Shown here: positions 1-7,924 of the stretch, one piece after another
Numbering within the stretch: the first letter of the stretch is position 1
Layout: every line of letters starts with the position of its first letter
Source of the DNA: Wenyingzhuangia marina
Lineage (GTDB): Bacteria > Bacteroidota > Bacteroidia > Flavobacteriales > Flavobacteriaceae
Length of the DNA: 64,000 nucleotides
Reading direction: 5' to 3'
Assembly (NCBI RefSeq): GCF_900130035.1
Contig: NZ_FQXQ01000004.1
Span: 310,001-374,000, forward strand
Notes under the pieces: model-generated
Database searches by the model: none
Told to the model about the DNA's origin: nothing
Seen by the model: only the letters and a program-made list of their open reading frames with translations
Translations under genes and position numbers: made by a program

Positions 1-124
1 GTTCCTCTATTAGCTCTGCAACGTTTATGTCGTGAAACATTAATTCGTCGTCATCTGTAAGTTTAAATTCTTCTTGTGGAAAATAAAAAGTTTGGTTGAC
101 TAAATCTTTGTATTTGTTACGCAT
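1..124 (-). CDS. PLP-dependent decarboxylase, N-terminus only (probable arginine decarboxylase)
   Basis: The gene starts at an ATG at 124 and runs off the left edge, so only about 41 residues are visible. They begin MRNKYKDLVNQTFYFPQEEF and contain no catalytic motif. This opening matches what I recall for the Flavobacteriaceae decarboxylase annotated as biosynthetic arginine decarboxylase (alanine-racemase-fold, PLP-dependent, polyamine synthesis). The assignment rests on that resemblance alone. The 5' leader is long, because the best promoter element on this strand is near 404-411, and it contains a possible 45-codon upstream ORF. Confidence 0.5.
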   Translation of the reverse strand, partial: MRNKYKDLVNQTFYFPQEEFKLTDDDELMFHDINVAELIEE

Positions 125-212
125 TTTTTGTTTTTGAATTTTGATAAATAACTCCTTAGTATCAATTTTCCATAGACACTAATTTGGACATTTTTTTAAT
201 AAAATACAAATA

Positions 213-350
213 CTATACTCTAATTACTAAATACACGTGTCTTAACCTTAAAACTTTAAAAGGATTGTTTACAAAAAGAAAAAATTTTGAAGAATACTTT
301 TTTATTTCGTTATGACTGCTTGTCATATTATGTTTACTTAAAATCTTCAT
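213..350 (-). CDS. Possible 45-aa upstream ORF in the decarboxylase leader
   Basis: An ATG at 350 opens a 45-codon frame that stops at 213-215 (TAG), in the same orientation as the decarboxylase at 124. The peptide begins MKILSKHNMTSSHNEIKK and its C-terminal part is basic and hydrophobic. It lies between a candidate -7 element (404-411) and the main gene, so it would be in the transcribed leader. I recognise no family. In AT-rich DNA a frame of this length can occur by chance, so this is tentative. Confidence 0.25.
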   Translation of the reverse strand: MKILSKHNMTSSHNEIKKYSSKFFLFVNNPFKVLRLRHVYLVIRV

Positions 351-403
351 GCACACATAACCGAAAAATAAAAACAATAACATTTTACGTTTGTATATAG
401 GAG

Positions 404-411
404 CAAAAGTA
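404..411 (-). promoter_or_regulatory. Candidate -7 element TACTTTTG for the decarboxylase
   Basis: On the minus strand this reads TACTTTTG, matching the Bacteroidota -7 consensus TAnnTTTG. No clear TTTG is seen at the -33 position. If used, transcription would start near 397 and the decarboxylase mRNA would have a leader of about 270 nt. The rest of 125-501 is AT-rich spacer in which I see nothing else. Confidence 0.35.
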
Positions 412-501
412 ATTTTTTTTTTAAACTGAAAAAGTAAAAAATAAAAAAAGTTTAAAAAATGTTATTTTTCTGTATATCAGTGGTTTGTGATCGGTTTGTA
501 A

Positions 502-532
502 AATAAAAAACATCAATAAATTTATTGATGTT
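502..532 (-). terminator. Terminator after the YbaB gene
   Basis: A perfect 24-nt palindrome (509-532, AACATCAATAAA and its complement) is followed on the minus strand by a T-rich run at 502-508. It lies 30 bp beyond the YbaB stop codon. Confidence 0.6.
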
Positions 533-561
533 AAAGAACCGTTAAGAAATTTTGGAATGAG

Positions 562-867
562 TTAAAATCCTAAACCCATTCCGTTTTTTGCTGCTTGAGC
601 CATTTCTTGTTCATTAATTTTTTCAGCTTTTGCCAAAGCATCGTTCAGTGCTAAAATAAGATAATCTTCTACCGCTTCTTTATCTTCTAAAACATGTTCA
701 TTAATGTCAATTTTTTTAACTTCTTTGTTAGCGGTAACAGTAACATTTACAAGTCCTCCTCCAGAACTCCCCTCTACTAAAATATTGTTTAAGCGTTTTT
801 TGGCTTCTTCTACATTTTTTTGAGCATCTTGTAATTGGCTCATCATTTTAGACATGTCTCCAAACAT
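562..867 (-). CDS. YbaB/EbfC family nucleoid-associated protein
   Basis: The 101-aa product has the usual YbaB length and layout. The N-terminus is helical and charged (MFGDMSKMMSQLQDAQKNVE), followed by a glycine-rich turn (SSGGGLVNVTVTANKEVKKI) and a C-terminal helix with a Gly/Met-rich tail. The family forms small dimers that bind DNA and are often encoded near dnaX-recR, which is not the case here. The gene diverges from the peptidase at 940 with a 72-bp gap, so both promoters must lie in that short spacer. Identification is from fold pattern and length. Confidence 0.85.
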   Translation of the reverse strand: MFGDMSKMMSQLQDAQKNVEEAKKRLNNILVEGSSGGGLVNVTVTANKEVKKIDINEHVLEDKEAVEDYLILALNDALAKAEKINEQEMAQAAKNGMGLGF

Positions 868-939
868 AGTTTATGGTGTTTTATTTGGGAGCAATATAAA
901 AAGATAATTAATATCTTCAGAAAAATAATTATAAAGACT

Positions 940-3108
940 ATGAAAAACATTCTGCAAAGAAATGTCTTTATCCTATTGGGAATTGCTATTTTTGCTCTCT
1001 TAATAAAATGCCACAAAATGAAGGTAATAGCAGCTCCAGTAGCCGATAAAATCCCAACAGAGTTAGTAAAACATAAAGATGTACGTATTGATAATTATTA
1101 TTGGATGCGTTTGTCAGACACTGAAAAGAATGCTGAGTTTCCATCAGAAAAAACACAAAAGGTCTTGTCTTACCTAAGTGAAGAGAATTCTTTTTATGAA
1201 GAAGAAACTAAGCATACACTAAAGTTTCAGGAAGATTTGTTTCAAGAAATGAAAAGCAGAATTAAAGAAGACGATAGTTCTGTACCTTATTTTAAAAATG
1301 GATATTTTTACATAACTCGTTATGATATTGGTAGTCAGTACCCAATTTACACTCGTAAAAAAGATTCTTTAGAAGCTGAAGAAGAAATTTTATTAGATGT
1401 AAATGTTTTGGCAGAAGGATATGAATATTTTGATGTTGGTGGATTGTCTGTAAGTACCAATAATAATATTTTGGTTTATAGTGTAGACAATACAGGTAGA
1501 AGACAATATACCTTGTTTTTTAAAGATTTGACAACAGGAGAAATGCTAAGAGATAGTATTGAATTTACTACAGGTTCTGCAACTTGGGCAAATGACAATC
1601 AAACTTTATTTTACACTAAAAAAGATCATGTTACTTTAAGAAGTGATAAAATTTACCGACATACTTTAGGAACCACTACAGGAGAAGATGTGTTGGTATT
1701 TCATGAAAAAGATGATACTTATGGTGTTTATGTGGGTAAAACCAAATCTAAAAAATATCTTTTAATTGGTTCTTATAGCACTTTGCAAACGGAATATCAA
1801 TATTTAGAAACCGATAATCCTACGGGAGATTTTAAGGTTTTTCAAGCCAGAGAAGATGGTTTAGAATATAGTATTACACATTTTAATGATTCATTTTATA
1901 TTCAGACCAACAAAGATGGAGCGACCAACTTTAAGTTGATGAAAACTTCTGAAACAGCTACAAGTAAAGAAAACTGGGTAGATGTAATTCCGCACCGCGA
2001 AGATGTGTTGTTAGAAGACATGACCATTTTTAAAGATTTTTTAGTATTAGAAGAGCGTGAAAATGGTTTGGGAAAAATAAGAATTATCAAGTGGGATGGA
2101 AGCCATGATTATTACTTGCCATTTGCTGAAGAAACTTATTCAGCTTATGTATATGGAAATCCTGAGTTTGATACGCCTTGGTTGCGTTTTGGTTATAATT
2201 CTATGACAACTCCAAGTTCTGTGATAGATTTCAATATGAATACGCAGGAAGAAATCATTAAAAAAGAACAAGAAGTACTAGGAGGAAAGTTTGATAAAAA
2301 GAACTACACAAGTAAGCGTATTTGGGTAACTGCCAGAGATGGAAAAAAAGTAGCTCTTTCTATTGTTCACAGAAAAGATACTAAGATTAACGAAAATACT
2401 TCTGTATTTATGTACGCATATGGATCATATGGGCATACTGTAGATGATAGTTTTAGTACTACCCGTTTAACTTTGTTAGATAGAGGTTTTGTTTTTGCCT
2501 TGGCTCATATTCGTGGATCGGAATATTTAGGAAGACCTTGGTATGAAGATGGAAAACTATTAAACAAGAAAAATACTTTTAACGATTTTGTAGATTGTGC
2601 GAAGTATTTAATTGATAACAAAATGACTTCTCCAGCACATTTATATGCTATGGGTGGATCTGCAGGAGGTTTGTTGATGGGAGCTGTATGTAATATGAAT
2701 CCTGAATTATTCAATGGAATTATTTCAGCGGTTCCTTTTGTGGATGTTGTAACAACTATGTTAGATGAAAGTATTCCTTTAACCACAGGAGAATATGATG
2801 AATGGGGAAATCCAAATGATAAAGTTTACTATGATTATATCAAATCTTATTCTCCATATGATAATATAGAAGCAAAAGCATATCCAAATATTTTTGTAAC
2901 TACCGGTTTACACGATTCACAGGTGCAATATTGGGAGCCTGCAAAATATGTAGCCAAATTAAGAGAGTTAAAAACAGATGATAACAAACTGTATTTATAC
3001 ACCAATATGGAAGCGGGGCACGGAGGAGCTTCCGGTCGTTTTGATTCTTTAAAAGAAACCGCTATGGAGTATGCTTTTATCTTAGACTTAGAAGGTTTGG
3101 TAGAATAA
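940..3108 (+). CDS. ptrB: Prolyl oligopeptidase family serine peptidase (oligopeptidase B-like, S9A)
   Basis: This peptidase has an N-terminal beta-propeller and a C-terminal alpha/beta-hydrolase domain and should cleave short peptides, typically after basic residues. Starting at ATG 940 gives 722 aa. An upstream in-frame ATG at 835 would overlap the divergent YbaB gene and adds an implausible tail, so I reject it. The catalytic triad is visible: Ser574 in GGSAGG, Asp659 in GLHDSQVQYW and His694 in EAGHGG. The opening PVADKIPTELVKHKDVRIDNYYWM is typical of oligopeptidase B. An extra N-terminal hydrophobic segment (about residues 8-22) suggests export or a membrane anchor. The nearby Cys is preceded by Lys and is not a good lipobox. 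Confidence 0.88.
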   Translation: MKNILQRNVFILLGIAIFALLIKCHKMKVIAAPVADKIPTELVKHKDVRIDNYYWMRLSDTEKNAEFPSEKTQKVLSYLSEENSFYEEETKHTLKFQEDLFQEMKSRIKEDDSSVPYFKNGYFYITRYDIGSQYPIYTRKKDSLEAEEEILLDVNVLAEGYEYFDVGGLSVSTNNNILVYSVDNTGRRQYTLFFKDLTTGEMLRDSIEFTTGSATWANDNQTLFYTKKDHVTLRSDKIYRHTLGTTTGEDVLVFHEKDDTYGVYVGKTKSKKYLLIGSYSTLQTEYQYLETDNPTGDFKVFQAREDGLEYSITHFNDSFYIQTNKDGATNFKLMKTSETATSKENWVDVIPHREDVLLEDMTIFKDFLVLEERENGLGKIRIIKWDGSHDYYLPFAEETYSAYVYGNPEFDTPWLRFGYNSMTTPSSVIDFNMNTQEEIIKKEQEVLGGKFDKKNYTSKRIWVTARDGKKVALSIVHRKDTKINENTSVFMYAYGSYGHTVDDSFSTTRLTLLDRGFVFALAHIRGSEYLGRPWYEDGKLLNKKNTFNDFVDCAKYLIDNKMTSPAHLYAMGGSAGGLLMGAVCNMNPELFNGIISAVPFVDVVTTMLDESIPLTTGEYDEWGNPNDKVYYDYIKSYSPYDNIEAKAYPNIFVTTGLHDSQVQYWEPAKYVAKLRELKTDDNKLYLYTNMEAGHGGASGRFDSLKETAMEYAFILDLEGLVE

Positions 3109-3119
3109 TTTATAAAAAG

Positions 3120-3173
3120 AGATACAAAAACAAAAAACCGAGCTAATTAGCTCGGTTTTTTGTTTTTGTATCT
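3120..3173. terminator. 54-nt perfect palindrome terminator
   Basis: The 27 bases at 3120-3146 are the exact reverse complement of 3147-3173, with no mismatch and no separate loop. The core is CCGAGCTAATTAGCTCGG flanked by A6/T6 and a further A-rich/T-rich arm. It ends the peptidase gene and lies before the sigma-factor gene. The same 18-nt core recurs at 5693-5710. Confidence 0.85.
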
Positions 3174-3238
3174 TAAATATCTTTAATTAAGAAAGTTTTT
3201 TAAATCTTAAGCAACTATTTCTAAACATTTGTAGTCTA

Positions 3239-3246
3239 TATATTTG
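3239..3246 (+). promoter_or_regulatory. Candidate -7 element TATATTTG for the ECF sigma operon
   Basis: The sequence matches TAnnTTTG and lies 26 bp before the TTG start at 3273. There is no good TTTG at the expected -33 distance, so support is partial. Confidence 0.4.
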
Positions 3247-3272
3247 TAGGGAATCAAAAACTATAAAAACGA

Positions 3273-3833
3273 TTGAAAACAATACCATTGCATGATTCAA
3301 CAAATCAGTTAATAGCTGATGCAGTTCTTCAAAAAAGAGAGGCACAGCAACATTTGTTTGAAAAATACGCTCCTAAAATGTTAGGGGTTTGTAGGCAATA
3401 TGTAAAAGATTTGCATCATGCGGAGGATTTAATGCTTCAAGGATTTTTAAAAGTTTTCACTAGTATTTCTCAGTTCAAGAACGAAGGAAGTTTTGAAGGT
3501 TGGATACGAAGAATTATGGTAAATACTTGTATTACGTATTTACGTAAAAAACATCCAATACAGTTCTCAGATGAAGAATTTCTCTTTGATGGACAGGCTG
3601 TAGCGAATGTAGAAGGCACAGAATTAGAAGATATTCAGAAATTAATTGATGAATTACCTACAGGTTATAAAATGGTTTTTAATCTATATGCTATTGAAGG
3701 CTATAAGCACTCAGAAATAGCAAAAGAATTAAATATAACAGAAAGCACCTCTAAATCGCAACTATTTAAAGCTAGAAAATGGTTGCAAGAGAATTATATA
3801 ATTATGAATAGAACAGTAAATGGAGACAAATAA
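3273..3833 (+). CDS. ECF-type RNA polymerase sigma factor
   Basis: The 186-aa protein has sigma region 2 (about residues 26-90, with KYAPKMLGVCRQYVKDLHHA and SFEGWIRRIMVNT) and region 4 (about 128-176, with LPTGYKMVFNLYAIEGYKHS and a helix-turn-helix). The start is a TTG at 3273. An in-frame stop at 3264-3266 excludes anything further upstream, and the next ATG would remove part of region 2. The 3' end overlaps the next gene by 14 nt, which implies coupled translation with its probable anti-sigma factor. Which genes it controls cannot be read from the sequence. Confidence 0.88.
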   Translation: MKTIPLHDSTNQLIADAVLQKREAQQHLFEKYAPKMLGVCRQYVKDLHHAEDLMLQGFLKVFTSISQFKNEGSFEGWIRRIMVNTCITYLRKKHPIQFSDEEFLFDGQAVANVEGTELEDIQKLIDELPTGYKMVFNLYAIEGYKHSEIAKELNITESTSKSQLFKARKWLQENYIIMNRTVNGDK

Positions 3834-4569
3834 TATTGATGAGCTTGTTAGAGATTTACTAAAATCTAGAACAATACAACCTTCAAATTCAGCATGGGAA
3901 CGTTTAAGTAATCAGTTAGATGTAGTTCCTCAAAAGAAGAAACATAATTGGTTTTTATATATAGGTTCTGCTGCTAGCATATTACTATTGATTTCAGTAT
4001 CATTTGTGTTGAGTTTTAGTGAAGGTCACTTGAGTTCATCAAATAAACAAGCAAATAATGTGTTGGTTGATAGTACAAAGTTGATAAAACCAATATTAGA
4101 AAAATCAACGATAAAACTGAGTGAATCAGAGGGGGTTTCTATTGTCTCAAATCCAGATTCTTTCAAGATTCCTGCTGTAAAAAAGGCTCATATAAAAAAT
4201 GAAATTAAAGCCGAAGTACCGTTGGATGTTGCCGGTTTAGATGTTAAGATTGAAAATATAGAAGATATCATTATCAAGAAAGAATCAAATTCTAGAATAA
4301 AAATTAGTAGTGAAGATTTGTTGTTGTCTGTAGCAGATGATCAAGAGATTCCTCAAAACTACTATACCGAACATCATATTGATAGAGATGAGCTTTTAAG
4401 AGTAGTTCAAAAAGAGTTAGACGAACAAAGTCTTAACATAGATGCTAATACTTTATTGGCAGAAGTAGAAAAAAGTGTTGACGAGGAAACTTTTAAAAAG
4501 AGTTTTATGAAATTAATTAAAGGAGAGTTTAAAACTTTAACGACAAGTTTAGCAAATAGAAATGATTAA
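3820..4569 (+). CDS. Probable membrane anti-sigma factor
   Basis: The 249-aa protein has a short cytoplasmic N-terminus (about 43 residues, with a conserved-looking AWERLSNQLD helix), one transmembrane segment at about 44-66, and a long polar, acidic periplasmic region. That topology and the 14-nt overlap with the sigma gene fit an anti-sigma factor. No zinc-binding HxxxCxxC motif is present, so it is not the classical ZAS type. The 3' end overlaps the following ORF's earliest ATG (4562) by 8 nt. The role is inferred from context. Confidence 0.6.
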   Translation: METNNIDELVRDLLKSRTIQPSNSAWERLSNQLDVVPQKKKHNWFLYIGSAASILLLISVSFVLSFSEGHLSSSNKQANNVLVDSTKLIKPILEKSTIKLSESEGVSIVSNPDSFKIPAVKKAHIKNEIKAEVPLDVAGLDVKIENIEDIIIKKESNSRIKISSEDLLLSVADDQEIPQNYYTEHHIDRDELLRVVQKELDEQSLNIDANTLLAEVEKSVDEETFKKSFMKLIKGEFKTLTTSLANRND

Positions 4570-4582
4570 AAAGAAAATAAAA

Positions 4583-5674
4583 ATGAAAAGAAATTTATTG
4601 ATGTTACTGTTGTGTTTTACAACATTTGTTTTTTCTCAAGAAAAATATTTTGAGAAAGAAGTAAAAAAAATATCTAAGAATATTGAGTTAATTACAAAAA
4701 CACAAAAAGATTCTCTAAGAGTTAAAGTAGGAGAAATTAATAAAAAATTAGCCTCTAGAACAATTACGCTTGAGGAGTCAAACGAATTAAAAAAGTCTGC
4801 AGCAGCTTATCATGCTAAAAGGATAGAAGACTTGGTAGGAGAACAAGAGAATAAACTACAACAATTGGTTCAAGATAAAACCAATGATAGAATTAAAAGT
4901 ATTGATGAAATTAAAATAGAAGAAGATGTTGATATTTCTTTTAGTATTGATAACAAGAAGGTTAAAATTGCTGTAGAAGATGATAAAGATAAGCCACAAA
5001 AAAAGGAGTTAAAAAAAGAACCAAAAAATAGAAAGACGACTTCTCAGTTTGTTTTGGCAATGGGTGTAAATAATGTGTTGGTTGATCATCAGTTATCTTC
5101 TTTGGATAATTCGAATTATAAATTTTGGCAATCACATTTTTATGAAGTAGGATGGACGTGGAAAACACTTATGGCTAAAGAATCAGGAATGATGTATTTT
5201 AAATATGGTGTTTCATTTTTATGGAATAATTTACGTGCAACAAACAATCAATATCATGAAGTTAATGGAGAAAGTACTGATTTAGTTGTTCATACAGTAA
5301 CCTTGTCAGAAAGTAGATTTAGAAATGTACAAATGATTTTTCCTTTACATGTAGAATTAGATTTATCTAAAAATGGAAAATATTCTAATGGAAGAAAAAG
5401 AGATAAAACCAATCAATCTGTAAGGTTGGGAATTGGAGGTTTTGCAGGTTTTAAATTAGGAACAAGGCAGTATTTAGAATACAAAAATGACAATGGATTA
5501 AAAATAAAAGAATTACAAAAAGGAGGTTTTAACACTGGTATTTTAAATTATGGTGTTAGTGGATATTTGGCTTATAAAGGTTTTGGAATTTATGCGAAGT
5601 ATGATTTAAACCCTTTATTTAAAAATACACAAATTAGAAATGTTTCTTTAGGTATTAGATGTGATATTCTTTAG
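4583..5674 (+). CDS. Secreted outer-membrane barrel-like protein of the sigma operon
   Basis: The product is 363 aa from ATG 4583; an ATG at 4562 would add seven basic residues before a normal signal peptide. The signal peptide is MKRNLLMLLLCFTTFVFS, cleaved before Gln. The next 130 or so residues are charged and coiled-coil-like, ending in a Lys/Glu-rich linker. From about residue 153 the sequence alternates aromatic and polar residues with many Gly (GVNNVLVDHQLSSLDNSNYK, then YGVSGYLAYKGFGIYAKYDL), as in a small outer-membrane barrel. I recognise no named family. As the last gene of a sigma/anti-sigma unit it could be the sensor or an output of the pathway. Confidence 0.55.
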   Translation: MKRNLLMLLLCFTTFVFSQEKYFEKEVKKISKNIELITKTQKDSLRVKVGEINKKLASRTITLEESNELKKSAAAYHAKRIEDLVGEQENKLQQLVQDKTNDRIKSIDEIKIEEDVDISFSIDNKKVKIAVEDDKDKPQKKELKKEPKNRKTTSQFVLAMGVNNVLVDHQLSSLDNSNYKFWQSHFYEVGWTWKTLMAKESGMMYFKYGVSFLWNNLRATNNQYHEVNGESTDLVVHTVTLSESRFRNVQMIFPLHVELDLSKNGKYSNGRKRDKTNQSVRLGIGGFAGFKLGTRQYLEYKNDNGLKIKELQKGGFNTGILNYGVSGYLAYKGFGIYAKYDLNPLFKNTQIRNVSLGIRCDIL

Positions 5675-5685
5675 TTAAAATATAA

Positions 5686-5717
5686 AAAAAAACCGAGCTA
5701 ATTAGCTCGGTTTTTTT
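5686..5717. terminator. Bidirectional terminator, second copy of the palindromic core
   Basis: A 32-nt perfect palindrome (A7, CCGAGCTAATTAGCTCGG, T7) sits between the convergent barrel gene (ends 5674) and Amt gene (ends 5733). The 18-nt core is identical to that at 3138-3155. Confidence 0.85.
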
Positions 5718-5732
5718 GTCTTATAATAAAAA

Positions 5733-6980
5733 TTATTCGTTATCGTTCAAGTTGATGTCTTCATAAGCATTCATTCCATGTTCATGAATATCTAATCCTT
5801 GTTTTTCTTCTTTTTCAGAAACTCTTAATCCTATTGTCTTTTTAAGGGTAAATAAAATAATAAAAGAAGTTATCAAACAAGTGATTCCTACTACCATTAC
5901 TCCATAAGCCTGTACACCTAGTTGAGAAAAAGATCCAGTATTAAAAAGTCCTTTATCTCCCCAGATTCCTACAGCCAAAGTACCAAAGGTTCCACAAATT
6001 AAATGTACACCAATAGCTCCCACAGGATCATCCATTTTTAATCTATCAATAATACCAACAGCAAAAACAATAATGACTCCTGAAATAAATCCGATAATAA
6101 CAGCATCCAAAGGAGACATTAAATCTGCTCCTGCAGTAATACCAACCAAACCTGCCAAAGCACCGTTAAATGCCATGGTGATATCATAAGTTTTAAATTT
6201 TAAGTATGAAGTTACAAAAGCAGCTATAATACCGGCACTTGCAGCCAATGATGTGGTTACTAAAACTAAAGAAACTGTCCCCGGGTCTGCAGATAAAACA
6301 GAACCTCCGTTAAATCCAAACCATCCAAACCATAATAAGAAAACCCCTAAAGCAGCTAAAGGAATGTTGTGACCAACAATAGGTTTTATAGAACCATCAG
6401 CTAAATATTTTCCTAAACGAGGTCCTAATAAAATAACGGCAACTACAGCTGCCCAACCTCCAACAGAGTGAACAAAAGTAGATCCTGCAAAATCATAGAA
6501 TCCCATTTGACTTAGGAATCCACCTCCCCAACCCCAAGAACCTATAATAGGATAAACAACTCCTACATAGAATAAAGAGAAAATTAAGAAAGACCCTAGT
6601 TTTATTCTTTCAGCTACAGCACCAGATACAATAGTTGCAGCAGTAGCGGCAAACATTCCTTGAAATAAAAAGTCTGTCCAATAAGTAAAACTTCCGTTGT
6701 AGTCAACAGTTAACCCATTTTCAGGAAGTGAAATCCCAAATCCAGAAAAGTTAAAAATTGAAAAATCCCCTCCAGGATACATTAGGTTAAAACCGCAGAT
6801 AGCAAAGGTTAGTAAACCTATAGCAACAATCATAAAGTTTTTAAATAATATATTGATGGCATTTTTAGATCTAGCCAAACCAACTTCTAAAGTTGAAAAT
6901 CCTAAGTGCATAATAAATACCAATGCTATTGATACCATCATCCACAAGTTATTAATAGTAAAGTTTAATGTAGTTTCCAT
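5733..6980 (-). CDS. amt: Ammonium transporter (Amt), copy 1
   Basis: The 415-aa polytopic inner-membrane protein has about 11 transmembrane segments and conducts ammonium/ammonia. The twin pore histidines are His171 (in FAGSTFVHSVGG) and His326 (in VGAIGVHLICG). The FAATAATIVSGAVAER block and the C-terminal tail GLRVSEKEEKQGLDIHEHGM, which couples Amt to P-II, are both present. It lies 8 bp after a P-II gene (6989-7327) on the same strand, so the two form an Amt-P-II pair. The terminator at 5686-5717 ends the unit. Confidence 0.95.
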   Translation of the reverse strand: METTLNFTINNLWMMVSIALVFIMHLGFSTLEVGLARSKNAINILFKNFMIVAIGLLTFAICGFNLMYPGGDFSIFNFSGFGISLPENGLTVDYNGSFTYWTDFLFQGMFAATAATIVSGAVAERIKLGSFLIFSLFYVGVVYPIIGSWGWGGGFLSQMGFYDFAGSTFVHSVGGWAAVVAVILLGPRLGKYLADGSIKPIVGHNIPLAALGVFLLWFGWFGFNGGSVLSADPGTVSLVLVTTSLAASAGIIAAFVTSYLKFKTYDITMAFNGALAGLVGITAGADLMSPLDAVIIGFISGVIIVFAVGIIDRLKMDDPVGAIGVHLICGTFGTLAVGIWGDKGLFNTGSFSQLGVQAYGVMVVGITCLITSFIILFTLKKTIGLRVSEKEEKQGLDIHEHGMNAYEDINLNDNE

Positions 6981-6988
6981 AGTATTGT

Positions 6989-7327
6989 TTATCTTAAAGT
7001 TTCTCCTCCTTTTTCTCCAGTTCGTATTCTATAAGTTTCTTTTACATCGTACACAAATATTTTACCATCTCCAACTTCACCTGTTCCAGCAGTTTTGATA
7101 ATGGTGTCAATAGTTACTTTTTCAAAATCGTCATTGACAACTATAGATAAATATCTTCTTTGGATATCAGCAGTACTAAAAGAGATTCCACGGTATACTT
7201 TACCAATTCTTTCATTTCCCAATGCAGTAACATCCCAGTAAGAAAAGAAGTTAACACCTACCTCATGTAGTGCTGTTTTTACTTCAGAAAATTTAGATTT
7301 TCTGATGATTGCTTCAATTTTTTTCAT
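6989..7327 (-). CDS. P-II family nitrogen regulator, copy 1 (paired with Amt 1)
   Basis: The 112-aa trimeric signal protein binds ATP/ADP and 2-oxoglutarate and normally gates its partner Amt. The B-loop GTGEVGDGKIF (81-91) and C-loop RIRTGE (100-105) are intact. The T-loop differs from the enterobacterial form: it is one residue shorter, and the position of the uridylylated Tyr51 is Phe50 (VYRGISF). Control by GlnD-type uridylylation is therefore unlikely. A -7 element at 7352-7359 suggests that this gene and Amt 1 are transcribed from their own promoter. Confidence 0.93.
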   Translation of the reverse strand: MKKIEAIIRKSKFSEVKTALHEVGVNFFSYWDVTALGNERIGKVYRGISFSTADIQRRYLSIVVNDDFEKVTIDTIIKTAGTGEVGDGKIFVYDVKETYRIRTGEKGGETLR

Positions 7328-7351
7328 TCAGTTTCGTTTTATATTCAGCGG

Positions 7352-7359
7352 CAAATATA
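7352..7359 (-). promoter_or_regulatory. Candidate -7 element TATATTTG for the P-II 1 / Amt 1 unit
   Basis: On the minus strand this reads TATATTTG, 24 bp before the P-II start codon at 7327 and downstream of the terminator at 7393-7430. No convincing -33 TTTG is seen. Confidence 0.45.
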
Positions 7360-7392
7360 AGAGATATGAAATTAATAGCCATTTCAGAATAA

Positions 7393-7430
7393 AAAAAATA
7401 CGTAGAATTTAAAAATCCTACGTATTTTTT
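7393..7430 (-). terminator. Terminator after P-II copy 2
   Basis: A 13-bp stem (AAAAAATACGTAG paired with CTACGTATTTTTT) with a 12-nt loop is followed by T-rich sequence on the minus strand. It separates the middle P-II gene from the P-II 1 / Amt 1 unit. Confidence 0.7.
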
Positions 7431-7475
7431 ATGTTATTAGCACTTTAGAAAAAATTCTAAGTAATCTAAGTATTA

Positions 7476-7814
7476 TTACCTTAAAGTTCCGCCACCTTTT
7501 TCTCCGGTACGAATTCTGTAAGTTTCCTGTACGTCGTATACAAATATTTTACCATCTCCAACTTCTCCTGTAGCTCCTGATTTTAATATAGCATCAATGG
7601 TTATTTGTTCAAAATCATCATTAACAATGATAGATAAGAATCTTCTTTGAATATCTCCTGTGCTAAAAGAAATACCACGATAGACCTTACCAATTCTTTC
7701 GTTTCCTAAAGCTGTAACGTCCCAGTAAGAAAAAAAGTTAACACCTACTTCGTGTAATGCACTTTTTACATCTGAGAATTTAGATCTTCTTATAATTGCT
7801 TCAATTTTTTTCAT
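7476..7814 (-). CDS. P-II family nitrogen regulator, copy 2 (without its own Amt)
   Basis: The 112-aa protein is closely similar to copy 1, with the same intact nucleotide-binding loops (GATGEVGDGKIF, RIRTGEKG) and the same Phe50 in place of the uridylylated Tyr. Hairpin terminators lie on both sides (7393-7430 and 7864-7901), so it appears to be a single-gene transcription unit between two P-II/Amt pairs. It may be a free cytosolic P-II or what is left of a third pair. Its targets cannot be read from the sequence. Confidence 0.92.
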   Translation of the reverse strand: MKKIEAIIRRSKFSDVKSALHEVGVNFFSYWDVTALGNERIGKVYRGISFSTGDIQRRFLSIIVNDDFEQITIDAILKSGATGEVGDGKIFVYDVQETYRIRTGEKGGGTLR

Positions 7815-7863
7815 TTTAATTAATATTTTCTAATTTAATAAATATACAACTTTACTTCTAGAA

Positions 7864-7901
7864 AAAACAGCCTAATTCTGTAAAAAGACTTAGGCTGTTT
7901 T
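7864..7901 (-). terminator. Terminator after Amt copy 2
   Basis: A 12-bp stem (AAAACAGCCTAA / TTAGGCTGTTTT) with a 14-nt loop is followed by T-rich sequence on the minus strand. It ends the P-II 3 / Amt 2 unit, 24 bp after the Amt stop codon. Confidence 0.75.
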
Positions 7902-7924
7902 CCATATAAACTTAAAACAAAAGA

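Noticed and set aside
125-350. Riboswitch in the decarboxylase leader
   Set aside because: No recognisable riboswitch motif or strong hairpin followed by a T-run was seen; only a possible short ORF.
835-939. N-terminal extension of the oligopeptidase from an upstream ATG
   Set aside because: It overlaps the start of the divergent YbaB gene and has no conserved character. The ATG at 940 precedes a normal hydrophobic leader.
1902-2786. Minus-strand ORFs inside the oligopeptidase gene
   Set aside because: No recognisable domain, wholly inside a gene with a complete catalytic triad.
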